A stretch of 64,000 nucleotides of DNA from Tabrizicola sp. (lineage in GTDB: Bacteria > Pseudomonadota > Alphaproteobacteria > Rhodobacterales > Rhodobacteraceae), in the NCBI RefSeq assembly GCF_030694085.1, contig NZ_JAUXZE010000082.1, positions 1 through 64,000 on the forward strand, read 5' to 3'. The position numbers were made by a program, and so were the translations under genes. Positions 27,953 to 36,828 of the stretch are shown in pieces. A model generated the notes under the pieces. That model was not told the DNA's origin. It saw only the letters and a program-made list of their open reading frames with translations, and ran no database searches. Numbering within the stretch: position 1 is the first letter of the stretch; the number at the start of each line of letters is the position of its first letter.

Positions 27953-29881
27953 ATGAGCACGCGCGACACGATGGAGCTGAAGGAAGAGACGATCCGGGCG
28001 CAGTATGAGGCGGCCTTGGGGATGGTCTTCGGGTTCGATCATGCGCCGCGCTTGGCGAAGCCTTTGGTTGTTGCGCCGGTAGTGGAGAGGTCTGCGGGCA
28101 TTGGCACGCGGCCAACGTTCCGCTCGACGGTGCCGGGGATGGCGACTCGGTCGACAGCCCGGCCCGGGGGGGTGCGACTGGCGGAGCGGATCGAGGGGCT
28201 GGGGGATGGGCTGGTGTCGCCGGTGCAGGCGGCTTGTCTGAATGCACTGCGGCGGTCCTTGGCGATTGCGCTGGCGATGGGGGAGACGTTTTCGGCGCAG
28301 TCCGGGTTGGCGGAGTTGAAGCGGGCGAACCTGGAGGGGCGGGTGCCGGAGCCGCGTCGGGGGGAGTTCGGGGAGTTGCTGGCGGGCGAGGCGCTGGTGG
28401 TGCTGTTCACCTTTGGGAACGCGCTGGCCTATCTGATCGCGCCGCATGTGGGGTCTTCGACCGTCGAGCTTGGTGAGGTGGAGGAGGTTCTGACCGACAA
28501 TGCTCCGCTTGCGTTGCAGGGGGCCTTGTGGGAGCTGGATCAGGACATCGGCGCGCTGGCGACGGATGATGTGAAGCTGGTGGCGGTGGTGTCGGCCTTT
28601 GCCGAGGCCTTGATGAAGAAGGTGCAGATCCGGGCGGAGAATGGGGCTCGGACGTCGGTGTTTACCTCCGGTAGCTGGAAGGTCGAGGCGGATGGGCTGA
28701 CGCTGTCCGGGTTCAAGCCGGCCAAGGCGGCGAAGGGCGGCATGATCGCCATGGCCTTCAAGAAGCCGCATGAGGTGGTGGGGAACCACATCGCCAAGTA
28801 CCAAAGCCTGCGCTTGTCGAAGATGCTGATGGCCTATGATTTCGAGCGGCGGCTGAACCCGTTTGCGGAACTGGGCGGGTTCATCTTTACCTTCATGGGG
28901 GATGGGAAACCGGGGACGGGGAAGACCACGCTGATCCAGATGATGGCGGGATTGCTCAACGATTACTGCAAGGTGGCGGGGTATCCGTTCCGGTATCAGA
29001 ACTTCAGCATCGACCAGATCGACAGCTATCAGGGCAAGTCGGGGCAGAACGCGAAGGCGTTTATCGATGCGGTGCTTGACCCCTCGGTCATCGGCTTTGG
29101 GACCATCGACGATATCGACCAGGTGGCGGGGAAGCGGGGGGACCGGCAGTCCTCGGCAGGGCAGCAGGAGGTGACGGCGGTCTTCATGCAGGCCTTTGCC
29201 GGTGCGGGGACGGTGGTGCGGGGGAACTGCACGTTTGGCATGTTCAGTAACTACCCGGAGAATGTGGACGACGCCTTGCGGCAGCGGGCCGGGGCGCGGT
29301 TTCTGGTCGACGGGCCGCAGTCGAAGGAGGATTACATTGATATCTTGAGCCTCCTCTTGGGCAAGAACCATGCGATCCCGGTCGGCGAGCATGAGTTGTT
29401 CGCGGCGCAGGAGATCAAGAAGGCCGTCGCTGCCAGCTTTGAGGGCCATTCGAAGCCGCATGAGGAGGGGCTCTTGAAGGTCTGGGACCGGGTCTCGGGC
29501 GAGATCGGCAAGCTTGATACGCTGGCGAAGATGGGGGCCTACCTCAAGGCGATCCAGCAGGCGGATGAGCGGTTCACGGGGCGGGCGATCAAGAACATTA
29601 CCGATGCGGTGAAGGTCCGGGCGATGGACTTTGAATTGCCGGACGAGTGGATGGCGGAGCCGGACCTCTTCCTCTTCAAGCCCTATGACGAGAAGCTGGC
29701 GATGATCCGGGGGCTGATGACGCCGATCTCGGTCGAGATGGTGATCCAGGAGATCAACCGCTACGCCGACAGCGAATTCCGCTATGCCGACAAGTCGGAT
29801 GAGGTGGCCATCGACGCGATGGTGCGCGACTTTGGCCGGACGGAAGAGGCGAAGCGGCGGTATCTGGAGAAGAAGGGGTGA
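27953..29881 (+). CDS. AAA+ ATPase with a large N-terminal domain
   Basis: 642 residues from ATG 27953. Residues 1-300 form a domain I do not recognise. The AAA+ core follows: Walker A GKPGTGKT (318-325), Walker B ending IDDID (385-389), a polar SNYPEN block as sensor 1, and DDALRQRAG with Arg443/Arg445 as likely arginine fingers. A helical lid follows (about 470-560). The core resembles remodelling ATPases that act on protein or membrane partners. No protease domain or membrane helix is present. Neighbours are a coiled-coil protein and small membrane proteins. Confidence 0.85.
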   Translation: MSTRDTMELKEETIRAQYEAALGMVFGFDHAPRLAKPLVVAPVVERSAGIGTRPTFRSTVPGMATRSTARPGGVRLAERIEGLGDGLVSPVQAACLNALRRSLAIALAMGETFSAQSGLAELKRANLEGRVPEPRRGEFGELLAGEALVVLFTFGNALAYLIAPHVGSSTVELGEVEEVLTDNAPLALQGALWELDQDIGALATDDVKLVAVVSAFAEALMKKVQIRAENGARTSVFTSGSWKVEADGLTLSGFKPAKAAKGGMIAMAFKKPHEVVGNHIAKYQSLRLSKMLMAYDFERRLNPFAELGGFIFTFMGDGKPGTGKTTLIQMMAGLLNDYCKVAGYPFRYQNFSIDQIDSYQGKSGQNAKAFIDAVLDPSVIGFGTIDDIDQVAGKRGDRQSSAGQQEVTAVFMQAFAGAGTVVRGNCTFGMFSNYPENVDDALRQRAGARFLVDGPQSKEDYIDILSLLLGKNHAIPVGEHELFAAQEIKKAVAASFEGHSKPHEEGLLKVWDRVSGEIGKLDTLAKMGAYLKAIQQADERFTGRAIKNITDAVKVRAMDFELPDEWMAEPDLFLFKPYDEKLAMIRGLMTPISVEMVIQEINRYADSEFRYADKSDEVAIDAMVRDFGRTEEAKRRYLEKKG

Positions 29882-29899
29882 TGGGACCATCGGGCGCCA

Positions 29900-29955
29900 C
29901 CCCGGGCTTGACCCGGGGTCTCGGCTTGAGGGAGGCCCCGGATCAGGTCCGGGGC
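29900..29955. repeat. Two perfect hairpins inside the operon
   Basis: CCCCGGG (29900-29906) pairs with CCCGGGG (29912-29918), and GCCCCGGA (29935-29942) pairs with TCCGGGGC (29948-29955). Both loops are 5 bases. The element fills the 97-bp gap after the ATPase gene and may stabilise or attenuate the upstream message. I recall similar palindromes as common in Rhodobacteraceae. Confidence 0.75.
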
Positions 29956-29978
29956 GGGAGAGCCGTGGAGCAAGCCGC

Positions 29979-30362
29979 GTGAACGAGCCGCTGACCCTTA
30001 CGCTGTGGAACTCCATCCTGCCGCTGGCGGGGTTGTGCGCGCTGGTGGCGTGGTTGCCGGGGTGGCTGGTGGGGCGGGGGAACCTGTCTCAGGGAGCGCT
30101 TTCGCGGGCGGTGGGGGTGACGGCTGTGGTGGCCTTGGTCGTGGGGGCCATGCTGGCGGCCGGGCTCTATGCGGCGATCAACGAGGGGGTCTGGGCGGGG
30201 GTCCTGGCGGCTCCGCTGGAGCGCACGGGGTTCTTCCTGGGCCGCTCGGCGCTGTTCGCGCTGCTGTGGGGGCCATTGCTGGGCTTCGTCTGGCTGGTGA
30301 AGGCGCAGGAGCTGAACCGGCGGTTGGGGATGCGGATGGTGGATGAGGGGGGGAAGGGGTGA
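29979..30362 (+). CDS. Small three-helix membrane protein
   Basis: 127 residues, GTG start at 29979 with GGAG 8 bases upstream. Helices at about 10-32, 43-66 and 87-108; short basic C-terminus (KAQELNRRLGMRM). Family not recognised. Its TGA overlaps the ATG of the exonuclease gene by one base. It is part of the coiled-coil/AAA+ operon by strand, spacing and codon style. Confidence 0.7.
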   Translation: MNEPLTLTLWNSILPLAGLCALVAWLPGWLVGRGNLSQGALSRAVGVTAVVALVVGAMLAAGLYAAINEGVWAGVLAAPLERTGFFLGRSALFALLWGPLLGFVWLVKAQELNRRLGMRMVDEGGKG

Positions 30363-31234
30363 TGAGCGAGTATTTTGCGCTTGACGTTGAGACAGCTAAT
30401 GCGAGTGCTGCCAGCATCTGCCAGATCGGTATTGTTCACTTTAGAGACCATCAGGTGGTCGATGAATGGGCCTCGCAGATCAACCCATTGACGTTCTTCG
30501 ATCCCTACAACGTTTCCATTCACGGCATCGACGAAACCGATGTAGCAAAGTCGCCATCACTTGCGGCCATCTATCCACAACTTGAAGGCATCCTTAGCGG
30601 CGGCTTCGTCGTTCATCATGGCCACTTCGACAGAACGGCGTTCACTTCCGCATACGAAATTTATGGGTTGGAACCGCTAAAGAGCGAATGGATCGACAAT
30701 ACGAAGGTCGTTCGGCGAACGTGGGAACAGTTCTCGAAGAAGGGCTACGGTCTTGCAAACCTAGTCAAGCACTTTGAAATTCCACTGGATCACCATGACG
30801 CTTTGTCAGACGCACGCGCCGCAGGCAAAATATTTGCATTGGCCTCGGAACACACCGGAAACTCGGTTGAGCAATGGCTCGAAGTCGTCAACAGCCGGTC
30901 TACGATTTCAGGCCTGAAGAAGCGAATTGCCGTTGATGGTGTCGAAGGAGCGTTGTTCAACGGAGAAACGCTCGTCTTCACTGGAAGCCTGCGTGAAGTT
31001 CGAGCGGTTGCAGCAGAAGCAGCGGGACTTCTTGGGTTTAACGTCCGCGACACAGTAACGGCTGACACAACTTTCTTGGTCGTTGGGACGCAGGATGCCG
31101 ATAAGCTTGGCGGCTACAATAAGTCGTCCAAGCATAGGAAAGCGGAGAGTCTCGCTGGCAAAGGTCAAGAAATTTCCATCCTGACCGAAGAGGATTTCTG
31201 GGCGCTTGTTAAGGCAAAGAGAAAGTCGCGATGA
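30362..31234 (+). CDS. DnaQ-type 3'-5' exonuclease fused to a BRCT domain
   Basis: 290 residues. The exonuclease domain (1-165) has ExoI FALDVETA (Asp8, Glu10), ExoII HFD (Asp90) and ExoIII HHDALSD (His145, Asp150), so it is a DEDDh enzyme with all metal ligands. Residues 198-284 form a ligase-type BRCT domain (ETLVFTGSLREVRAVAAEAA). It probably trims DNA or RNA ends at sites chosen by the BRCT domain. Sampled lines are about 50-57% GC against near 70% in neighbours, and codons are AT-rich, so it looks newly acquired. It still overlaps both neighbours (TGATG, ATGA). Confidence 0.9.
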   Translation: MSEYFALDVETANASAASICQIGIVHFRDHQVVDEWASQINPLTFFDPYNVSIHGIDETDVAKSPSLAAIYPQLEGILSGGFVVHHGHFDRTAFTSAYEIYGLEPLKSEWIDNTKVVRRTWEQFSKKGYGLANLVKHFEIPLDHHDALSDARAAGKIFALASEHTGNSVEQWLEVVNSRSTISGLKKRIAVDGVEGALFNGETLVFTGSLREVRAVAAEAAGLLGFNVRDTVTADTTFLVVGTQDADKLGGYNKSSKHRKAESLAGKGQEISILTEEDFWALVKAKRKSR

Positions 31235-32598
31235 AACGCCTCATCCAACGCGGTCTCATGTTCGGGAACCTGATCGAGGTCTCCTCTCCCGCCCTTGTCG
31301 AGCGCTACAACCGGGCGCTCAAGCATCTGACCGGCAAGACCACGAAGTTGGACGATTTCCACATCGACCTGTCCGGCTATTCGCCCGAGATCGGGGATGA
31401 GCTGGGCGACGACCTCTACCTCAACCCCAACGGGGCGAACCGGCAGTTCATCCTTCTGACCACGGCGCAGAAGGATGCGCCTTTGCTCAACATCAAGTTC
31501 TCGACCAGCCGGGGGATCCTGACGCAGTTCATCGAGAAGAACGAGGCGCAGTTGTTTGCCCTGACCGCGCGGGATGCGGTGGCGGGGGAGTTGCAGAACT
31601 CGGTCTACGCGTTCGACACGCCGGCCAAGCTGTTCGACATAAGGCAGGTGACGGTCGAGGCGGATACGATTGGCGGGCATGTGGCGGATGCCGGGAAGCT
31701 GGCCAAGCTGATCGAGCGGTTCCGGCAGGAACCCGACGGATGGCGCGACGATGTGCTGGTGGCCGAGATGATCGGGCTGGCGAAGAAGACGGGCGATGTG
31801 ACGCGGGTGCCGATCCATCTGCCGGCGATGACGTTCCAGCAGTCGAACTTCTGGACCAGCCATTTCGGCGGGGTCTACATCTTTCAGGGCGTGCGCTATC
31901 CCGCGGCGATTTCCAGCCTCGACTGGCGGTCATTGGGCGAGGTGCCGGTGGCGCAGGTGATGGACCTGACGCATCGCAACCAGATCGCCGACTGGCTGGA
32001 GCGGAACGGGCTGGTGGAGCCCATCGTGCAGGCGCGGGGGGCGGATGCCTCGGCGATCCTGCGGCAGAAGATGGATTTCATCCTGGTCGATGCGGCGGAC
32101 CGGCTGGGGATCGAGGTTGGCGACGCGCGGCGGACCGAATTGCGGAAGGTGGCCTACAAGCTGGGCACCTCGCTGCCCGAGGAGTTTCTGGGGCTGGCGG
32201 CCCTTTTGCGCTGGGTGGAGGCAGGGGGGGCCTGGCCGAAGATCACCAGCGAGCATCCGGCGTATTTCTACACGCTGCGGGGCAAGGCAGGGCCGGAGCG
32301 GGATCTGGTGAACATGCTCTTGTCGGAACTGTCGCCGATGGACGTGCGGCAGATGTTCATCACCCACAAGGAGCTGTTCTACGCGCAATACATGACCTGG
32401 TCGGACACCAAGAAGACCTATGTGGCGGATTTCCTGGCGCGGGAGTATCAGGTGGACCGTGAAGGCGCGCGGACGGCGCTGTTCGGGCCGGAGCCGTCGA
32501 TGGACGAGTTGCACCGCCCGCAGATGGCCGAGGGGCCGAAGCCGACCCGTTCATCCGGTCGCGGGCCGGTCGCGGGGCCTTGGGGAGGGAGACGCTAG
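31231..32598 (+). CDS. Uncharacterised protein of the AAA+ operon (DUF6638-like)
   Basis: 455 residues without signal or membrane helix. I believe this is the family named DUF6638, seen in Rhodobacteraceae, but this is recall only. Segments: GLMFGNLIEVSSPALVERYN, GYSPEIGDELGDDLYL, FWTSHFGGVYIFQGVRYPA, and a helical C-terminal half (LPEEFLGLAALLRWVEAG). The final 35 residues are Pro/Gly/Arg-rich and disordered. It overlaps the exonuclease gene as ATGA but shares the codon style of the other operon genes. Function unknown. Confidence 0.75.
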   Translation: MKRLIQRGLMFGNLIEVSSPALVERYNRALKHLTGKTTKLDDFHIDLSGYSPEIGDELGDDLYLNPNGANRQFILLTTAQKDAPLLNIKFSTSRGILTQFIEKNEAQLFALTARDAVAGELQNSVYAFDTPAKLFDIRQVTVEADTIGGHVADAGKLAKLIERFRQEPDGWRDDVLVAEMIGLAKKTGDVTRVPIHLPAMTFQQSNFWTSHFGGVYIFQGVRYPAAISSLDWRSLGEVPVAQVMDLTHRNQIADWLERNGLVEPIVQARGADASAILRQKMDFILVDAADRLGIEVGDARRTELRKVAYKLGTSLPEEFLGLAALLRWVEAGGAWPKITSEHPAYFYTLRGKAGPERDLVNMLLSELSPMDVRQMFITHKELFYAQYMTWSDTKKTYVADFLAREYQVDREGARTALFGPEPSMDELHRPQMAEGPKPTRSSGRGPVAGPWGGRR

Positions 32599-32877
32599 AT
32601 GGGTTGGCTAAGGCTTGCGTTCTTCATGTATGTCGGCCTGACGATCGCCTATTTCGTCACCGGCATCTATTCGCGGTCGGTCCGGCGGGAAAAGCTGGAG
32701 AAGGAATGGGACACCGACCCCGCGCGCGAGGGGCTGAGCGCGCAGGAGCGGTCCGCCTTCATCGAGGCCGGGATGGTCCATTACGACAAGGGGCTGAAAA
32801 AGCGGCTGTTGTGGCTTATCTACATCCTGCCGACCATCGGCTTTCTGGTCACGATCTACTTCGTCAACTGGTACTGA
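32599..32877 (+). CDS. Small two-helix membrane protein
   Basis: 92 residues starting right after the upstream stop. Helices at about 4-24 and 69-91 flank a charged, acidic segment (EKLEKEWDTDPAREGLSAQE). The ends suggest both termini on one side. No family recognised. It lies 12 bp before the DUF1523 gene. Confidence 0.75.
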   Translation: MGWLRLAFFMYVGLTIAYFVTGIYSRSVRREKLEKEWDTDPAREGLSAQERSAFIEAGMVHYDKGLKKRLLWLIYILPTIGFLVTIYFVNWY

Positions 32878-32889
32878 AAGGACGCGCCC

Positions 32890-33558
32890 ATGTGGACCAA
32901 GATCAAGTGGGGCATCCGCATCCTGTTGGTGCTGATCGTCGGGTTGTTCCTGCACTATACGCTGCCGCAGCGCGACGTGGTGCAGGTCATCAACACCTAC
33001 AACCGGGTGACGCAGATCGGCGGCAACTGGATGTTCTATTCCATCGAGGACACCGGCACCGGGGCCGAAACCTCGACCACCCGCGACATCCGCTTCATCG
33101 ACGCGGTCTATGAGGGTGGCAGCACGATGACCTATCGGAACGAGGATACGGGCTGGTTCTGGCCGCCCTATTTCAAGTGGGATTCCAGCACCTTGCAGGC
33201 CGAGGCGACCAACGCCGCCCGCACGCCGGGGCAATGGGTGGCGGTGACGCATTACGGCTGGCGGTTGCCGATCTTCTCGATCTTCCCGAACGCCGTGTCG
33301 ATCCGCCCGGTCGAGGGCCCGGATGTGACGCTGATCCCCTGGGTCAACATCATCATCCTGGGCTTTCTGGTGTTCCTGATCGTGATGATCCGCATGATGT
33401 GGCTGCAGTTCCGCGAGCGGATGGTCGATCCGGCGCTGGCGGATGCGGGCGAAGCCTGGGATTCGGTCGAGGCGCGGGCCGAGAACGCCCGGAAAGAGGC
33501 GCGCGGCTTCTTCGGGCGGATCGGGGCCTGGTTGAACACCTGGCGGGCGAAGAAGTAA
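32890..33558 (+). CDS. DUF1523 membrane protein
   Basis: 222 residues. A helix at about 8-25 (ILLVLIVGLFLHYTLPQ) and another at about 152-174 enclose a probable periplasmic domain with RDVVQVINTYNRVTQIGGN, SIEDTGTGAET and TGWFWPPYFKWDSS, the DUF1523 signature. Function unknown. Last gene of the operon; the 84 bp to the convergent pheT end hold no clear terminator. Confidence 0.8.
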   Translation: MWTKIKWGIRILLVLIVGLFLHYTLPQRDVVQVINTYNRVTQIGGNWMFYSIEDTGTGAETSTTRDIRFIDAVYEGGSTMTYRNEDTGWFWPPYFKWDSSTLQAEATNAARTPGQWVAVTHYGWRLPIFSIFPNAVSIRPVEGPDVTLIPWVNIIILGFLVFLIVMIRMMWLQFRERMVDPALADAGEAWDSVEARAENARKEARGFFGRIGAWLNTWRAKK

Positions 33559-33642
33559 CGGACCGCTCGTCGTCGCACTCCGTGCGCTCCTCGCTGGGTC
33601 TGCACCCAGGCAAGAGCATCGAAGACAAGCGATGAGCGGCGC

Positions 33643-36060
33643 TTAGGTCCGCAGGGCGCCGCCCGTGGCCTTGGCGACCTTCTCGATGATCTTCGCCGAA
33701 ACGGTCTCGATCTCGGCTTCGGTCAGGGTCTTGTCCTGCGGTTGAAGCCGGACGGTCAGGGCGATGGATTTCTTTCCGGGGCCCATCTGCGCCTCGGCCT
33801 TGTCGCCGGTGAACTGGTCGAAGACGCGGACGCTTTCGATCAGGGCCTTGTCGGCACCAAGGGCGGCGTTGACGGCGGTCAGGGCCTCGACGCGGGCGTC
33901 CACCACGAAGGCGAAGTCGCGGTCCACCGCCTGCAGGTCGCTGATCGCCAGCGCCGGGCGCGTCGGGGTCTTGACCTTGGGCGCGGGGACGTTGGCGACA
34001 AGCACGGTGAAGGCCACGGCGGGGCCTTTCACGTCCATGGCTTGCAGGATGCGCGGGTGGACCTCGCCAAAGGTCGCCAAGGTGTTTGGCCCAAGGCCGA
34101 TAACGCCCGAGCGGCCGGGGTGCCACCAACCGGCCACCTTGCGGGTGATCTGCACACGAGCCGGGGCACCAAGCGCCGCCAGCACCGCCTCGGCATCGGC
34201 CCTGGCGTCGAAGACGTCGACCATGCGGCGGCTGCCGTGGGGGTCGCGCTGGGCGGCGGCCCCGACCAACAGGCCTGCGGCTTGCAAGTGCTGGTCGCCG
34301 GGTTCGCCGCCCTGGAAGGCGGGGCCGATCTCGAACAGGGACAGGTCCATGAAGCCGCGCGCCTGGTTGCGGGCGGCGGCAGCGAGGAGGCCGGGGAGGA
34401 GGTCGGGGCGGAGGTGCGTCATCTCGGACGAGATCGGGTTTTCGACGCGCACGGCCTCGGTTCCACCGCCGAAGAGGGCGGCGGCCTTGGCGTCGATGAA
34501 GCTGTAAGTGACGGCCTCATTGTAGCCCAGGGCGGCGATGGTGCGGCGGGCGGTGCGTTCGCGGACCTGCAGCGGGGTCAGGATCGGGCGGGGGACACCG
34601 GGAAGCTGGCGGGCCATCGGCGCGCCTTGCAGCTTGGTCAAGCTGGCGATGCGGGCGACTTCCTCGATCAGGTCGGCGTCGCCAAGGATGTCGGGGCGCC
34701 AGGTCGGCGGGGTCACGGCGTTGCCGTTCAGGGTGAAGCCAAGCGCCTGAAGCGTGGCGCGCTGGGTGGGTTCGGGTATGTCCATGCCGACCAGGCTGAC
34801 CACGCGGGCGGGGTTCAGCCGGTAAATCCGGGTCGGGTCGATGGGGGCGCCGTCCTGCACCACGGTCCCGGCCTCACCGCCGCAGAGGTCAAGAATCATC
34901 TGGGTGGCGAGTTCCAGGCCTGGCAGGGTGAAGGCCGGGTCCACGCCGCGTTCAAAGCGGTAGCGCGCGTCGGAGTTGATCTTCAGCGCGCGCCCTGTTG
35001 CGGCGATGGTGATCGGGTCCCAGTAGGCCGACTCCAGGAAGACGTCGGTGGTTTCCGGCGTGCAGCCCGAAGCATCGCCGCCCATGATCCCGGCCAGCGA
35101 TTCCGGGCCGTGGTCGTCGGCGATTACCATCTGGCCGGGGGCCAGCGTGTAGGTCTTGCCGTCGAGCGCCAGCAGCGTCTCGCCTTCGCGGGCGGGGCGG
35201 ATCGTCAGGTCGCCCTTGACCTTGGCGGCGTCGAAGACGTGGAGCGGCCGGTTCAGGCCGAAGGTGAAGTAGTTGGTGATGTCGACCAGCGCCGAGATCG
35301 GGCGCAACCCGATGGCCTTGAGGCGGGCCTGCATCCAGTCGGGCGAGGGGCCGTTCGTCACGCCACGGATCAGGCGGCCGGCGAAGTGCGGGCAGCCTTT
35401 GGTTTTCAGCGCGGGCGCGATGTGGATGCCGATAGGGGTGGGGAAGCTGCCCTTGATTGGGTTGGCGGTGACGGGTTTCAGTTTGCCCAAGCCTCGGGCC
35501 GCCAGATCACGGGCGACGCCGTGGATGCCCAGCGCGTCGGGGCGGTTGGGGGTGACCTTGATCTCGATCACCGGGTCGTTCAGGCCCTTCCAGTCGATAT
35601 AGCGCACGCCCATCGGCGCGTCGGCGGGCAGTTCGATGATGCCGTCGTGGTTGTCCGACAGCATGAGTTCACGTTCCGAGCAGAGCATCCCGTTCGAATC
35701 GACGCCCCGGATGTTGCCGGGTTTCAGGTCGACGCCGGTACCCGGAACATGGGTTCCGGGGGGGGCGAAGACGCCGACAAGGCCGGTCTTGGCGTTGGGC
35801 GCGCCGCAGACGACCTGGACTTCCTCGGTCCGGCCTTGCGGGCCGTCGGGCCAGGTTTCCACCCGGCAGACGCGGAGGCGGTCGGCGTTGGGGTGCTGGA
35901 CGGCCTCGATCACGCGGCAGATGCGGAAGGCGCCAAGTTGCGCGGTCGGGTCCTCGATGCCTTCGACTTCAAGGCCAAGATCGGTCAGCGCCTCGGCCAG
36001 CGCCTCGACGGTGGCCTCGGTGTCAAGGTGATCTTTCAGCCAGGACAGGGTGAACTTCAT
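33643..36060 (-). CDS. pheT: Phenylalanyl-tRNA synthetase beta subunit
   Basis: 805 residues, usual for the long bacterial form. An N-terminal tRNA-binding/EMAP-like domain (about 40-150), B3/B4 editing domain, B5 domain (about 400-475), catalytic-like core, and C-terminal FDX-ACB anticodon domain are readable. Examples are MKFTLSWLKDHLDTEATVEA and IEEVARIASLTKLQG. It pairs with PheS as an alpha2-beta2 enzyme; pheS is not adjacent here. A long open frame opposite it is a GC artefact. Confidence 0.95.
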   Translation of the reverse strand: MKFTLSWLKDHLDTEATVEALAEALTDLGLEVEGIEDPTAQLGAFRICRVIEAVQHPNADRLRVCRVETWPDGPQGRTEEVQVVCGAPNAKTGLVGVFAPPGTHVPGTGVDLKPGNIRGVDSNGMLCSERELMLSDNHDGIIELPADAPMGVRYIDWKGLNDPVIEIKVTPNRPDALGIHGVARDLAARGLGKLKPVTANPIKGSFPTPIGIHIAPALKTKGCPHFAGRLIRGVTNGPSPDWMQARLKAIGLRPISALVDITNYFTFGLNRPLHVFDAAKVKGDLTIRPAREGETLLALDGKTYTLAPGQMVIADDHGPESLAGIMGGDASGCTPETTDVFLESAYWDPITIAATGRALKINSDARYRFERGVDPAFTLPGLELATQMILDLCGGEAGTVVQDGAPIDPTRIYRLNPARVVSLVGMDIPEPTQRATLQALGFTLNGNAVTPPTWRPDILGDADLIEEVARIASLTKLQGAPMARQLPGVPRPILTPLQVRERTARRTIAALGYNEAVTYSFIDAKAAALFGGGTEAVRVENPISSEMTHLRPDLLPGLLAAAARNQARGFMDLSLFEIGPAFQGGEPGDQHLQAAGLLVGAAAQRDPHGSRRMVDVFDARADAEAVLAALGAPARVQITRKVAGWWHPGRSGVIGLGPNTLATFGEVHPRILQAMDVKGPAVAFTVLVANVPAPKVKTPTRPALAISDLQAVDRDFAFVVDARVEALTAVNAALGADKALIESVRVFDQFTGDKAEAQMGPGKKSIALTVRLQPQDKTLTEAEIETVSAKIIEKVAKATGGALRT

Positions 36061-36117
36061 CGGCGGGCCTCCAAACTCGGGCTTCCGATTAGCGGAAAGC
36101 GGGGGCGAGGGGAAGCG

Positions 36118-36828
36118 TCAGGAGTTCGCCCAGATGTAGAGGTTGAAGAGTCCGATCAGGATCGGCTGATGGATCAGGTAGATGATCAGCGAGTGTCGTC
36201 CGGGGAAGGTGAGGGTGTGGAGAACGGGCGAGGGCGGACTGCCGCGCCAGGTGTCGATCCGAAGTGCCTTGGCCAGACCCACTCCGGCAAGGGCGGGGGC
36301 GGCCCAGGGGATCAGGGGCGTATAGTCGCCCATCATCGGGCGGGTTTCGGCAAGGCCGGTCCAGACCAGCCAGAGCGGGTCAAAGGTCGGGAAGCGCGGG
36401 CCCCAGGCGGCGGCGAAGATCGCGGCGGCGAGGGCGAGGGTGACCGGCCAGGGCAGGCGAAGGGCGATCAGGCCCAGAAGGCTGGCGGCAGCGATGGCGT
36501 GGAGGATGCCGAACCAGATCGGCCCCCCCGGCACCAGCCAGAGGCTTGCGAGGGTGACAAGCGCAGCGGCGGCAGCGACCTTGGCAAAACGGGTCCAGAA
36601 GGCGGACCAGCGGATGCCCCGGCCGTGGGCCAGCCAGAGGCTGACGCCGACGAGAAACAGGAAGCTGCCGGCGATCAGGCGGGCAAAGTAGTACCAGAAC
36701 GGCTGGGACATCGTTCCGGGATCGATGAAGCCGAAGAGGGCAAGGTCGAAGGTGAAGTGGAAGACCACCATGCAGACCAGGGCCAGGGTCCGGGCAAGGT
36801 CGAGGGCGATGAGGCGGCTGCCGGTCAT
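36118..36828 (-). CDS. DUF1624/HGSNAT-like membrane acyltransferase
   Basis: 236 residues with about seven helices. The N-terminal RLIALDLARTLALVCMVVFHFTFDLAL has the conserved Asp and His of the heparan-alpha-glucosaminide N-acetyltransferase/DUF1624 group. Those proteins pass acetyl groups across the membrane to sugars; the bacterial substrate is unknown. It follows the pheT start in the same direction but 57 bp away. Confidence 0.8.
   Translation of the reverse strand: MTGSRLIALDLARTLALVCMVVFHFTFDLALFGFIDPGTMSQPFWYYFARLIAGSFLFLVGVSLWLAHGRGIRWSAFWTRFAKVAAAAALVTLASLWLVPGGPIWFGILHAIAAASLLGLIALRLPWPVTLALAAAIFAAAWGPRFPTFDPLWLVWTGLAETRPMMGDYTPLIPWAAPALAGVGLAKALRIDTWRGSPPSPVLHTLTFPGRHSLIIYLIHQPILIGLFNLYIWANS

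Noticed and set aside
27569..30016. 815-codon minus-strand frame opposite the AAA+ ATPase
   Set aside because: Arg/Pro/His-rich antisense shadow; the plus-strand gene has intact AAA+ motifs.
25376..33558. Prophage or integrative element
   Set aside because: No integrase, structural, portal or attachment-site features; only one gene looks foreign.
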